A DNA stretch of 64,000 nucleotides from Entoloma clypeatum. Its lineage: Eukaryota; Basidiomycota; Agaricomycetes; Agaricales; Entolomataceae. Location of the stretch: contig OY751491.1 of assembly GCA_963565915.1 (NCBI GenBank), positions 2,790,001 to 2,854,000 of the forward strand. The letters run 5' to 3'. Positions 47,460 to 56,766 of the stretch are shown here, piece by piece; position 1 is the first letter of the stretch, and each line of letters starts with the position of its first letter. The position numbers and the translations under genes were made by a program. The notes under the pieces were generated by a model, which was not told the DNA's origin, did no database searches, and saw only the letters and a program-made list of their open reading frames with translations.

Positions 47460-48659
47460 TTAATCGGACCCTTCGGGAAAATCCTTCTCGTCGTCTAAGA
47501 TTGTGGTTTCATCATTCTCGGCATCTTCCTCGGACACCTTCCTAACCCTTCCGGAGTTCTTCTTCGGCTTGCGGCAGTTGCGCGCAATATGGCCTTCTTG
47601 GTCACAGTTGAAACACTTGCGACCATCTTTCTTCTTTGGAGCGCTACAGTCTTTAGCCAGATGACCGAAGCGTTGACAGTTGTAGCAACGGGCTACTCCT
47701 GCTTTGTCGATCTCCATGGCCTTGCCCTGACCACCATAAGTGGTACCCGATCCGGTGCGCATGTCGCCGCCACCTCGGATGACCAGTGCATGTCCTTCCA
47801 TCTGTCGTCCCTTGTTTCAGATCTCCTTTGCGTAATCGGTGTATGTCTTGCCATCGCTAGCCACTTGTTCAGAGATTGTGCGGTTGACGTTTTTCTCTAG
47901 AATGTATTTCCCAGTTTCTTCGCCAAGGTTTGACAGTTTCAAGAGTTCTTCAAATTCATCCAAGAATTCATCAACAGTGCATTTCTCTTGTTTCAGGACT
48001 TCGAGTCTCGCTTTGACAGCGACCGACTTGTTGGCGATGGAGAATCGTGTGGCGATGTCATCGGAAAAACCTAGCCAGGTGATGTTCTCATTGTCAACAG
48101 CAAGAGCGTCTAACTTGTTACTGGCCCAGTGTCTGCCGGACCCTTCCATCATGCGGGATAGCACCGCAAGAATCTTCTGATCGTCTGTGAGGCTCTTTTG
48201 GAACCTGATGTATAGTTTGGTGGCTTTCCACCACTCGTCAAAGGTGTATCTGTCTTTGAACATCCCAGGATCCTTGATGATCTTGGATGTATCCATTGTT
48301 TGTACAGCCGGGGCTTCTGCCATGTCTAGAGTCTGCGGAGGAGAAGAGGGGTCGGGTTGTTGGGATGAAGATGGGGTTTGGGATACAGGTAAGGATTGAA
48401 AATGAGTCCCTGTTCTAGGCGTCTGTTCGATATCTGACTGCGCAGAGTCAAAAGTAAATTCGTCAGGGGACTCGTCGGCGGAATCGGTGGCAAAACGTTC
48501 AGAGTATTTCCTCTGTAAATCTCTAAGGAATCTCTGTTTCTGCGCGTCTGTTGGCCTCGAGAAGGGGTCAAGTCTCTCGTTTCGTGCCCAGCGGTTGTAC
48601 TCGGTTTGTTGTTCTTCGGTGGTGAAGTGGGCGTAGATCTGCTGCTTCGAGTAAGACAT
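47460..48659 (-). pseudogene. Gypsy A gag with two zinc knuckles
   Basis: Starts MSYSKQQIYAHFTTEEQQTE. The capsid-like domain (FDEWWKATKLYIRFQKSL, then DEFLDEFEELLKLSNLGEE) is followed by two CCHC knuckles (CYNCQRFGHLAKDC and CFNCDQEGHIARNC) and an acidic end. One TGA at 47817-47819 corresponds to CGA at 54587-54589 in copy B. Gag and pol lie in different frames, so a frameshift or separate initiation would be needed for Pol. Confidence 0.88.
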
Positions 48660-48985
48660 GATGATGTGGCTCTGGGACGTCTCAATGTGAGCGTCCTAAT
48701 CAATCTTCTGATAATGGTTGTCTGGACACCAATAAACTCTCTGATCTCTGTGATCCGACCTGTCTGAGGTCCTTCTTGAACGCGAAAGCTTTCGAGTTCG
48801 CTCTGTCGGGCGTTGTAACGCGCGATCTGGTGTTGCCGAGCAAGACGGATGCTCTCTGCTATCTCGCCATGGGGGTGATGCTCGTTGTTGTCTAGTTCTT
48901 CGTCAAGCACCTGCTGTAGGATGCGACGGATCTCCGATTCAATGTACTGCTGGATGAGTGTAAAATCAATACTGTCTCGAGGACT
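48326..48985 (-). CDS. ORF upstream of and overlapping Gypsy A gag
   Basis: Open frame reading SPRDSIDFTLIQQYIESEIR, ILQQVLDEELDN, AESIRLARQHQIARYNARQS and ESFRVQEGPQTGRITEIREF. It precedes the gag ATG at 48659 and overlaps gag by about 330 nt in another frame. The first ATG here is 48910; in copy B it is 55782. Upstream of that ATG the frame is open towards the primer-binding site in B (SPRAKRATTRRVKTSRFF), whereas A has a TGA from CGA. It may be the true gag N-terminus joined by frameshifting or a separate small ORF. It is helical and charged, with no known domain. Confidence 0.5.
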   Translation of the reverse strand, partial: SPRDSIDFTLIQQYIESEIRRILQQVLDEELDNNEHHPHGEIAESIRLARQHQIARYNARQSELESFRVQEGPQTGRITEIREFIGVQTTIIRRLIRTLTLRRPRATSSCLTRSSRSTPTSPPKNNKPSTTAGHETRDLTPSRGQQTRRNRDSLEIYRGNTLNVLPPIPPTSPLTNLLLTLRSQISNRRLEQGLIFNPYLYPKPHLHPNNPTPLLLRRL

Positions 48986-49101
48986 TAGCTCCTCCTGTCG
49001 GGCTTCTGGCGTGCTGAATGGGTTACTGGTGAAGTCTTCAAAGAAGCGCGACGTCTTGACTCATCTGGTAGTTGCTCTCTTCGCTCTGGGCGAACCTAAT
49101 G

Positions 49102-49112
49102 AGATTTAGCAA
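49102..49112 (-). promoter_or_regulatory. Gypsy A primer-binding site, self-complementary to LTR
   Basis: Element-strand sequence TTGCTAAATCT, two bases inside the 5' LTR. It is exactly complementary to AGATTTAGCAA within the LTR (49188-49198 on the plus strand reads TTGCTAAATCT). No match to a tRNA 3' end was recognised. This arrangement is that of Tf1-type self-priming. Confidence 0.7.
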
Positions 49113-49114
49113 CT

Positions 49115-49516
49115 TGTTATGCTTAACAAACTGTTCCAAGGTTCGGGCAGAGTATGCAGGAAAGTGGAAAGGCGAAGAGCAAAGTGATTGCTAAATCTAA
49201 GGAATCTACTATAGTACAAGAGGTTTATATAGGTACTGACTATAGGCGGTAGTGGATGAGTCAGTACTGCGGAAGGCAGTGTGCATGAGTAAGGCGACTG
49301 CGGAAGGCTATGTACAGTGAGTAAGCTGACTGCGGAAAGCGAGTCAGCGCGGGAGCGAAGTATACTAAAGGGGATGACGAAGTAATGTAATGAGTCAGAC
49401 TGGGAATCGAAGGTTGCGAAAGTAGATATTAGACATAGTGAGTTCGTAAGAGGGCGCCGAGTCGGGCCGATAAGTAAAAGATATGACGTGGTCCTCATAC
49501 CGTAGAGTCCGTAACA
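49115..49516 (-). repeat. Gypsy A 5' LTR
   Basis: 402 bp; differs from the 3' LTR at three positions seen by eye, all transitions (ACTG/ACCG near the start, GACG/GATG and CCGT/CCAT near the end). Followed by target duplication CAAAC at 49517-49521. Confidence 0.92.
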
Positions 49517-49994
49517 CAAACTCCTTGATGGAGGAGATAGGATTTCATCTTTTCAGCCCAGCTTTGGTAGTTGATTCCGTCGAAGACGGTGATGGAGTCA
49601 AGGGCAGAGCGGGAGGTAGACATTTTAATGAATCTAAAAAGAGTTTTCCCAATCAGTGATATGTTTATATGAATTTGATTTAGAGAAAACAAATAAATGA
49701 TTTCTCATGACATATTCCCTTCAGGAATAGTGGTCGTGGAAAAAACCCTTTTTATGTCAGAAGTGTATGAGGTACGATCAATGTTTCCACATGATGTGTA
49801 CTAAGCCAATTCCCTTTAGGGACGCTTCATGACAGGTACTTGTCGTAATGACGTTCCCAGGTTCATATGTGAAGAAGTATGACTCAGAACCTAGATCTTG
49901 TGATTGGTTCTCCTGTCAACCAGGGTAGAGTGGGCAGGTACTTGCTGTTGCCAGTGTTCCCAAGTCCCTCTGCTATCCGGGGCCCATAACCTAT
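49517..49994 (-). pseudogene. Copia 1 gag start, leader and primer-binding site
   Basis: Gag starts at ATG 49623 (MSTSRSALDSITVFDGINYQ, then SWAEKMKSYLLHQGV) and is cut by Gypsy A. The non-coding leader runs from 49,624 to about 49,970. At 49,974-49,994 the element strand reads ATAGGTTATGGGCCCCGGAT next to the LTR end. It matches the complement of the initiator tRNA-Met anticodon arm and so is the presumed half-tRNA primer site. Confidence 0.75.
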
Positions 49995-50217
49995 TGAAGT
50001 TCCACCTGGGCGCTAGCCACAGGCGTACTGAGCAACACAGCTACAGTGTGGAAGTACTCTACTTAACCGTTCTAGCCACTTACATGGTTTGGGAGGGGAA
50101 GGCTGGTGAGAGCGGTTGAGGCTAATAAGAGCGATGGAGCTGGTTAAGAGTCAAGAGACAACTTATTGATATTGACAGTTTCCTGGTCTTATATACCGTA
50201 CTACTGTTTGTAGCAAT
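49995..50217 (-). repeat. Copia 1 5' LTR, truncated by gap
   Basis: First 223 bp of a repeat of 36,210-36,518 with few differences, ending at the run of N. It proves the extent of copia 1. Confidence 0.85.
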
Positions 50218-50417
50218 NNNNNNNNNNNNNNNNNNNNNNNNNNNNNNNNNNNNNNNNNNNNNNNNNNNNNNNNNNNNNNNNNNNNNNNNNNNNNNNNNNN
50301 NNNNNNNNNNNNNNNNNNNNNNNNNNNNNNNNNNNNNNNNNNNNNNNNNNNNNNNNNNNNNNNNNNNNNNNNNNNNNNNNNNNNNNNNNNNNNNNNNNNN
50401 NNNNNNNNNNNNNNNNN
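50218..50417. other. Assembly gap of 200 N
   Basis: A round 200-N run, a usual placeholder for unknown length. Open frames across it are artefacts. The missing DNA should hold the rest of the copia 5' LTR, its flank, the 5' parts of element D and the distal part of copy B. Confidence 0.98.
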
Positions 50418-50420
50418 ATC

Positions 50421-51064
50421 AGGCGACGAAGCACACCCCATTCTACCTCAACTACGGTTTACATCTGTGGAAGGGAGAGCTCGTGTTAGAAGATACCAAT
50501 CCGGCTGCCAACGACTTCTTGAAAAAACTCAAACAGGCACGAGAAGAAGCCAATGCTGCGCTGAAACAAGCACAGGATCAGATGAAGAAGACAGTTGACA
50601 CACAGCGAAGTCCGTCTCGGGACTACCGCATCGGAGACAAGGTGTGGCTGGAAGGGACTAACATCAGGACCGATCGCCCCTCAAAGAAACTTGATGCACT
50701 CCGACATGGACCATTCAAAGTCCTAGAGAAGAAAGGAGCTAGCACGTACCTTCTTGATCTTCCGAAGACTTGGAAAATGATTCACCCTGTGTTCAACGAG
50801 ACCCTGTTGTTACCATATGAAACTCCGAAGTACGCCATCCAGAAGAAGAAACCAGCCCCTGATCCGATCATCGTCGAAGGACGAGAAGAGTACCATGTGT
50901 CTACGATCCTGGACTCTCGAAAGTTCCGCAGAAAGATCCAGTACCTCATCCAGTGGGAAGGATATGGCCCAGAAGAGAACACATGGGAACCTCGAGCTAA
51001 TGTTCAGAATGCTCAAGATTTGATCCGTGATTTCCATCGGCAGAACCCGTCACGTCCACGATAA
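50421..51064 (+). pseudogene. Element D integrase C-terminus and chromodomain
   Basis: Starts QATKHTPFYLNYGLHLWKGE directly after the gap and ends with SRPR and a stop at 51062-51064. Contains the GPY/F-type region and the chromodomain (EYHVSTILDS, YLIQWEGYGPEENTWEP). Only the N-terminal part is missing, because of the gap; the visible part is undamaged. Confidence 0.85.
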
Positions 51065-51186
51065 AAGACACCCGTTGAAATCAGCAACAGCATCGACCTC
51101 ATCAGTCAAAAACCCACCGAGTTCTCCGCTCCGTCTTCAATATAGCTACTCCATTCTTCCTCTATCTCTCCAACATCCTCCGCACC

Positions 51187-51549
51187 ATGTCCACCGCCAC
51201 CACCACATCCACTGAAACCAACCCCGCCATCACTGCCCTCATGGGTGAAGCCCTCTCCATGAGAGACCAGATTCACGCGCTAGAAGCCTCGCTCGCCGAC
51301 ATCCTGCATTGACAGATGCACATCCGCCTCCATTCTTTATCCGACCTCCCCGTCGCACCCACCCCCGAAGAGAAACAAATCCTCGGGAACTACACCCATA
51401 CGCTGGTCGTTGAAAACCGGCGCATCCGACTAGCTGTCCAGAGTCTCGAGCTCGCCGTCGCCATCAACGAAGAGCTAATAGACGATTGGAGCCTCAAGGA
51501 GAATGGCTCCTGGACAAACAGCGACGATGCCGGAGGATGGGGACAATGA
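51187..51549 (+). pseudogene. Element D ORF3 homologue with one stop
   Basis: Same position and length class as Gypsy A ORF3. It matches that protein along its whole length (EALSMRDQIHALE, EEKQILGNYT, LAVAINEELI, DDWSLKE) although the DNA differs at many third codon positions. A TGA at about 51310-51312 replaces the CGC arginine codon of the Gypsy A copy; loss via CGA is likely. Otherwise open. Confidence 0.7.
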
Positions 51550-51583
51550 CTCTGTGAGTACACAGAGCTTGAGGAGGGGAACA

Positions 51584-51971
51584 TGTTACGGACTTACCGG
51601 TTTGTATGTTACGCACTTTTCCCTTGCATTGTACCTTCGTCATTTCTTTGACTCATCAGACCGCTTATTCATTTACCTTTACTCTACCATTCTCCTTTAG
51701 TATACTTCGCTCCCGCGCTGACTCGCACTCCGCAGTAGGGATTACTCAGTCCGCAGTCGTCTGACTCACTTCGCACTGCCTTTCCGCAGTTACTGACTCA
51801 TCCGCACTGCCTTCCGCAGCTACTGACTCACTCGCTACCGCTCGTAGCCAGTACTATATAAACCCCATGTACCATAGCTACATTCCTTAGATTTAGCAAT
51901 CACTTTGCTCTTCGCCTTTCCACTTCCTGCATACTCTGCCCGAACCTTGGAACGGTTTGTTAAGCATAACA
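51584..51971 (+). repeat. Element D 3' LTR
   Basis: TGTTACGGACTTACC...TTAAGCATAACA. It keeps CCTTAGATTTAGCAATC, the segment used for self-priming in Gypsy A, and a TATATAAACC box near 51,855. It abuts copy B directly at 51,972. Confidence 0.85.
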
Positions 51972-53750
51972 ATCATGCAGTATGGTAGGCCACCAGTAAG
52001 TGCGAGTGAGGAGTTCATGTGTCCGGTACTGTCCTGGATGTCCAGCCACTGGTGCATCGTGTGATTCAAACATCAATTCTTGTTGTAATTGTGGATCTGG
52101 CGGGACATAGACTCGTTCTCCTGCATAGGTGATCCCATTCTCCTGCTGATACCAATGAGGATTCTTTTTTAGGCCCTGCGCTACTTCTGTCTCCATGCGG
52201 TTCGAAGCCTTGATGCGTGCGATCCATGGGTTTTCGATGGTTGTGATGTTTCCAATTTTGATGAAATCAGATGTCTCACCCCCTTCAAAGAATTGTTCCT
52301 CCGTGAACATCTCCATTTGTACCACATCTTCTGATTCCAACCGTTTCAAGAATAGTCCCTCCTTGAGCATTTGGTCACTGTCCTGTGGTTCGAGTTCCGC
52401 TTCATACCAGGGTAAGCGTGACAGGATGTCCGCTTTCGCATTGGTCTTGCCGGGCACATGCCGTAATTCGAAGTCATAGTCCTGTAACTTCATTTTCCAG
52501 CGTCGCTGTCGTTGATTCAGGTCCTGAGGACGACGGAAGTATTCCAGGTTCTTGTGATCGGTCAAGATTTCAAAATGTTCCTTGGCTTCGAGCAGATAGT
52601 GTCTCCAATCTTTCAATGCTTCCACGACTGCCAGAAGTTCCTTGTCGTATATCTTGTAATTCTGTTCGGCCGCGGACATGGTCCGCGACAAGAACGCGAT
52701 GGGGTGCCATTTGTCGTCTTGCTTCTGAGAGAGTACTGCTCCAATTGCATAGCCCGATGCATCGGTTTCAACCCTGAACTGTCCCTCTGGTTTTGGTAAT
52801 GCCAAGACCGGTGCCAATGTGATTGCCCGTATGAGACCTTCAAAGGCTTGCTGCTCTGTTGGTCCCCAAGTAAATGCCATACCGCCTGTGAGCGCGGTGA
52901 GAGGCTTTGCGATGTTTGAGTACCCTTCAATAAATCGTCGATAGAAGTTAGCAAATCCAAGGAACTTCTGAACTTCCTTTTTTGATGTGGGTGCTCGCCA
53001 GTTTCGAATTGTATCCACCTTCTCAGTTTCCATCTCAACACGTCCCTCACCAATCACATATCCCAATATAGGACATTTCATTACTTCCCATAAACACTTC
53101 TTCTCCTTTAGGAACAAATCATTGTCCGATAGGATCTGTAGGATTTCTTTGGTGTTTCGCGCGAGTTCTTCCTTGGTTTTACCGATAACCACGATGTCAT
53201 CCATGTAGATCACGCAGATACGTCGGCGGATCTGGTCCCGGAATAGACTAGCCATCATTCGAGAGAACGTTCCCGGGGAGTTGCAAAGACCGAAAAACAT
53301 GACCAATGGTTCGAACAATCCTCGACTGGTGATGAAGGCAGCTTTCCATTCATCGCCCTCCTTAATCCGGACATTGTTATAGCCCCACATGATGTCCATT
53401 TTATTGAAGTAGACCGCATCTTTCAGTACGTCCAAGAGATCGGATATTTGTGGGAGTGGGAACTTGTCTTTGACGTGAATTTATTGACCATGTGGTAATC
53501 TTGTACCAATTGTTTGGAGCCATCCTTCTTGTTGATGAAGAAGCAAGGGGAGGCATAAGGGGATTTGGATGGGCGGATCTTTCCTGTTGCTAGACCCTCG
53601 TCAATGAATGCGTCCAATTCCTCTTGTTCCTTTTGCGTCATAGGATATGTATTTCCCCCTAGTTCCTTTGGTGCGTCCGGTGTAAGTTCAATACCATGGT
53701 CCCATTTCCTCTCCTTTGGGATCTTATCAAAGTTCTCCTTCTTGAAGAGA
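51972..53750 (-). pseudogene. Copy B reverse transcriptase, RNase H and integrase start
   Basis: Open over 491 codons from about 53,435 (MDVLKDAVYFNKMDIMWGYN) through IYMDDIVVIGKT, RNase H VETDASGYAIGAVLSQ and the HHCC start HDAPVAGHPGQYRTHELLTR to RTYWWPTILHD. There the D LTR replaces the rest. One base is missing near 53,475 (TTTGACGTGAAT against TTTGACCGTGAAT in A), which breaks the frame to the upstream part. It serves as the reference that reveals the point mutations of Gypsy A. Confidence 0.88.
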
Positions 53751-54230
53751 TGAGTCCGACTTTTTGGGTGCATCTTTGTGGTGCACCTCAACCATGCGAA
53801 CCTGGTGTTTGCGACCATTAAGGTTAATCCTAAAATCCGAGTGCATGGTTTCCTGATGTGCTCCCAAATCCAGTTTGACTTCGGCAAGTTGGCTCGCTTT
53901 CTGTTGTCGATTTGGTGATCCATCCGCATTTAGAATTGCTATGGGTGGTATTCCTCGCGTGGGGAGGTTCTGTTCGCATACTATTCTGGGATGAATGCAT
54001 GTGCGTTCACATCCGCTGTCAACCTCAGGTCAGATAACCTTTGGTCCTCGTCGTGTTTTGAGCTGCGCTAACAGCCTGATTTCTCATCTTTTCGGAGGTT
54101 TATCTCCCTTCACAATCTTAGTTGACGCAGCGGCTCGCTTGGCAGGGATGACATAGGTTCTATTGTCTGCAGTCATACAAGGCAAGCAAGTCCGTTTAAT
54201 AGATAAGAGTCGCGACTTAGCATCGTTTAA
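53751..54230 (-). pseudogene. Copy B protease region with deletion
   Basis: Corresponds to 46,840-47,460 of Gypsy A but lacks about 130 bp around 53,843 and a stretch near 53,752. The conserved MLLGHDW segment is missing. The remaining pieces match A closely. Not functional. Confidence 0.7.
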
Positions 54231-55425
54231 TCGGACCCTTCGGGAAAATCCTTCTTGTCGGCTTCTAAGATTGTGGTTTCATCATTCTCGGCATCTTCCT
54301 CGGACACCTTCCTAACCCTTCCGGAGTTCTTCTTCGGCTTGCGGCAGTTGCGCGCGATATGGCCTTCTTGGTCACAGTTGAAACACTTGCGACCATCTTT
54401 CTTCTTTGGAGCGCTACAGTCTTTAGCCAGATGACCGAAGCGTTGACAGTTGTAGCAACGGGCTACTCCTGCTTTGTCGATCTCCATGGCCTTGCCCTGA
54501 CCACCATAAGTGGTACCCGATCCGGTGCGCATGTCGCCACCACCTCGGATGACCAGTGCGTGTCCTTCCATCTGTTGTCCCTTGTTTCGGATCTCCTTTG
54601 CGTAATTGGTGTACGTCTTGCCATCACTAGCCACTTGTTCAGAGATTCTGCGGTTGATGTTCTTCTCTAGGATGTATTTCCCAGTTTCTTCGCCAAGGTT
54701 TGACAGTTTCAAGAGTTCTTCAAATTCATCCAAGAATTCATCAACAGTGTGTTTCTCTTGTTTCAGGACTTCGAGTCTCGCTTTGGCAGCGACCGACTTG
54801 TTGGCGATGGAGAATCATGTGGCAATATCATCGGAAAAACCTAGCCAGGTGATGTTCTCGTTGTCAACGGCAAGAGCGTCTAACTTGTTACTGGCCCAGT
54901 GTCTGCCGGACCCTTCCATCATGCGGGATAGTACCGCAAGAATCTTCTGATCGTCTGTGAGGCTCTTTTGGAACCTGATGTATAGTTTGGTGGCTTTCCA
55001 CCACTCGTCAAAGGTGTATCTGTCCTTGAACATCCCAGGATCCTTGATGATCTTGGATGTATCCATTGTTTGTACTGTCGGTGCTTCTGTCATGTCTAGA
55101 ACCTGCGGAGTAGGAGAGGTGTCGGATTGTTGGGATGAAGATGGGGTTCGGGATACAGGTAGGGGTTGAAAATCAGTCCCTGTTCTAGGCGTCTGTTCGA
55201 TATCTGACTGCACGGAGTCAAAAGTAAATTCGTCAGGGGACTCGTCGGCGGAATCAGTGGCAAAACGTTCAGAGTATTTCCTCTGTAAATCTCTAAGGAA
55301 TCTCTGTTCCTGCGCGTCTGTTGGTCTCGAGAAGGGGTCAAGTCTCTCGTTTCGTGCCCAGCGGTTGTACTCGGTCTGTTGTTCTTCAGTGGTGAAGTGG
55401 GCGTAGATCTGCTGCTTCGAGTAAG
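54227..55425 (-). pseudogene. Copy B gag with zinc knuckles
   Basis: Matches Gypsy A gag, with CYNCQRFGHLAKDC and CFNCDQEGHIARNC and an open end to 54227. A TGA at 54815-54817 interrupts SDDIAT/FSIANKS where A has CGA. The start codon ATG of A is ACG here (near 55,425), so translation would need another start. The overlapping upstream frame is open from 55782 to 55096. Confidence 0.85.
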
Positions 55426-55878
55426 ACGTGATGATGTGGCTCTGGGACGTCTCGATGTGAGCGTCCTAATCAATCTTCTGATAACGGTTGTCTGGACACC
55501 GATAAACTCTCTGATCTCTGTGATCCGACCTGTCTGAGGTCCTTCTTGAACGCGAAAGCTTTCGAGTTCGTTCTGTCGGGCGTTGTAACGCGCGATCTGG
55601 TGTTGCCGAGCAAGATGGATGCTCTCTGCTATCTCGCCGTGGGGGCGATGCTCGTCGTTGTCTAGTTCTTCATCAAGCACCTGCTGTAGGATGCGACGGA
55701 TCTCCGATTCAATGTACTGCTGGATGAGTGTAAAATCGATACTGTCTCGAGGACTTAGCTCCTCCTGTCGGGCTTCTGGCATGCTGAATGGGTTACTGGT
55801 AAAGTCTTCAAAGAAGCGCGATGTCTTGACTCGTCTGGTAGTTGCTCTCTTCGCTCTGGGCGAACCTAACGAGATTTA

Positions 55879-56172
55879 TCTAGGTTCTGAGTCTTACTTC
55901 TTCACATATGAACCTGGGAACGTCATTACGACAAGTACCTGTCATGAGACGTCCCTAAGGGGATTGACCTAGTACACTCCATGTGGAAACGTTGATCGCA
56001 CCTTATACGTTTCCGACATATAAAGGGTTTTCCCGTGACCGCTATTCCTAAAGGGAATATGTCATAAGGAATCATTTAATTGTTTTCTTGAATCATATTC
56101 ATAACACATCACTGATTGGGAACCCTTTTTTAGATTCATCTAAAAATGTCTACCTCCCGCTCTGCCCTTGAC
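55879..56172 (+). pseudogene. Copia leader and gag start fragment (second copia copy)
   Basis: Plus-strand counterpart of 49,620-49,880: the same leader (TCTAGGTTCTGAGT) and gag start at about 56,146 (MSTSRSALD). It is cut after CTTGAC by the Gypsy C LTR. It was evidently a separate copia copy into which copy B and Gypsy C were inserted. Confidence 0.75.
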
Positions 56173-56605
56173 TGTAAGGGCAACCACTTTCACTTTTCAC
56201 TTTTCCTTTCCTTTCTTCCTTTCCTTTCTATTCCACCATCTCCGACGTCCTCCGATCGTATCCGCTGTCTCCGACATCTTATCCGCCTCTCCGCATCCGA
56301 CGACTCCGCCCCCATCCACTACTCCGCACGTCGGATCGCAGGTACTATCATTCATCTCGTTTCCATTCATCTCCCATCCCTACTCCCGACCATTACTCAT
56401 CATTCCTATGTCTCATTTTATCTTTTATTTCATATCTCATTTTACTATTTATCTCGCTAGCTTGCAGGGGAATCCTTAGAACTTTCTCTTCGGATCTCCC
56501 TTGCAAGGTGTGTGTTGTATTACTTATCAGACTGCTCAATCTAATCTTCGGATCTCCCTTGCAAGTATCTGAGTTTGAGTCTTGGATCGTAAGGTCGCCC
56601 TTACA
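56173..56605 (+). repeat. Gypsy C 5' LTR
   Basis: 433 bp, TGTAAGGGC...GCCCTTACA with 9-bp inverted ends. It contains a 20-bp segment (TCTTCGGATCTCCCTTGCAA) twice, near 56,488 and 56,544. Confidence 0.8.
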
Positions 56606-56607
56606 GT

Positions 56608-56617
56608 AGAAAGTTCT
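56608..56617 (+). promoter_or_regulatory. Gypsy C primer-binding site, self-complementary to LTR
   Basis: AGAAAGTTCT lies two bases after the LTR end. It is exactly complementary to AGAACTTTCT at 56478-56487 within the LTR. Same arrangement as in Gypsy A, with unrelated sequence. Confidence 0.65.
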
Positions 56618-56766
56618 CATCTAATTGGACCGGGTCCGATTGCATCGTTGTCACGATTCCGCGCTTCGGAGTAGCTTCGTCCGCGTCCGACTCCGATACA
56701 TCTCACACCCCTTCCAGTTCTTCTAATTACCTCTCCGTAACCGGTGATTCTGCTCCGCGCATAGTA

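Larger units (their letters stand above)
41248..49516 (-). mobile_element. Gypsy A: complete chromovirus inserted in copia 1 gag
   Basis: 8,269 bp including a nested Tc1 element; about 6.65 kb without it. Two 402-bp LTRs differ at only three positions by my reading, so insertion is recent. The perfect target duplication is CAAAC (41243-41247, 49517-49521). Removing the element restores the copia gag frame (LLHQGV to WRLVSG). Order on the minus strand: LTR, primer-binding site, 5' ORF, gag, protease, RT, RNase H, integrase with chromodomain, extra ORF3, polypurine tract, LTR. Multiple TGA stops inactivate gag and pol. Confidence 0.92.
36210..50217 (-). mobile_element. Copia-type LTR retrotransposon 1, carrying nested Gypsy A, 5' LTR cut by gap
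   Basis: Minus-strand element. The 3' LTR is 36210-36518, pol 36589-40780, gag about 40,740-41,242 plus 49,517-49,623, leader 49,624-49,994 and 5' LTR 49995-50217 (truncated by Ns). Gag is split by Gypsy A. A candidate left flank is ATTGT; the right flank is lost in the gap. Gag-pol order with integrase before RT identifies Ty1/copia. Several stops and frame breaks make it inactive. Confidence 0.85.
50418..51971 (+). mobile_element. Element D: 3' end of a Gypsy A-related chromovirus
   Basis: Plus-strand remainder beginning inside integrase. It holds the integrase C-terminus with chromodomain (to about 51,064), an ORF3 homologue, a polypurine tract (GGAGGGGAACA) and a 3' LTR (51584-51971). 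The LTR differs from that of Gypsy A in length (388 bp) and sequence, so D is a distinct subfamily. The 5' part is lost in the gap. Confidence 0.82.
51972..55878 (-). mobile_element. Copy B: partial Gypsy A-like chromovirus
   Basis: Minus-strand copy closely similar to Gypsy A, from the region just after the PBS (55,878) to the integrase zinc motif (51,972). It lacks both LTRs here. Its 5' end stops within the primer-binding site (GAGATTTA) and joins copia leader sequence. Its 3' end joins the D LTR. It has its own stops, a deletion in protease and a frame break near 53,475, but lacks the Tc1 insertion. Confidence 0.88.

Noticed and set aside
50163..50441. Open frames across the N run
   Set aside because: They consist of unknown bases and are artefacts of the gap.
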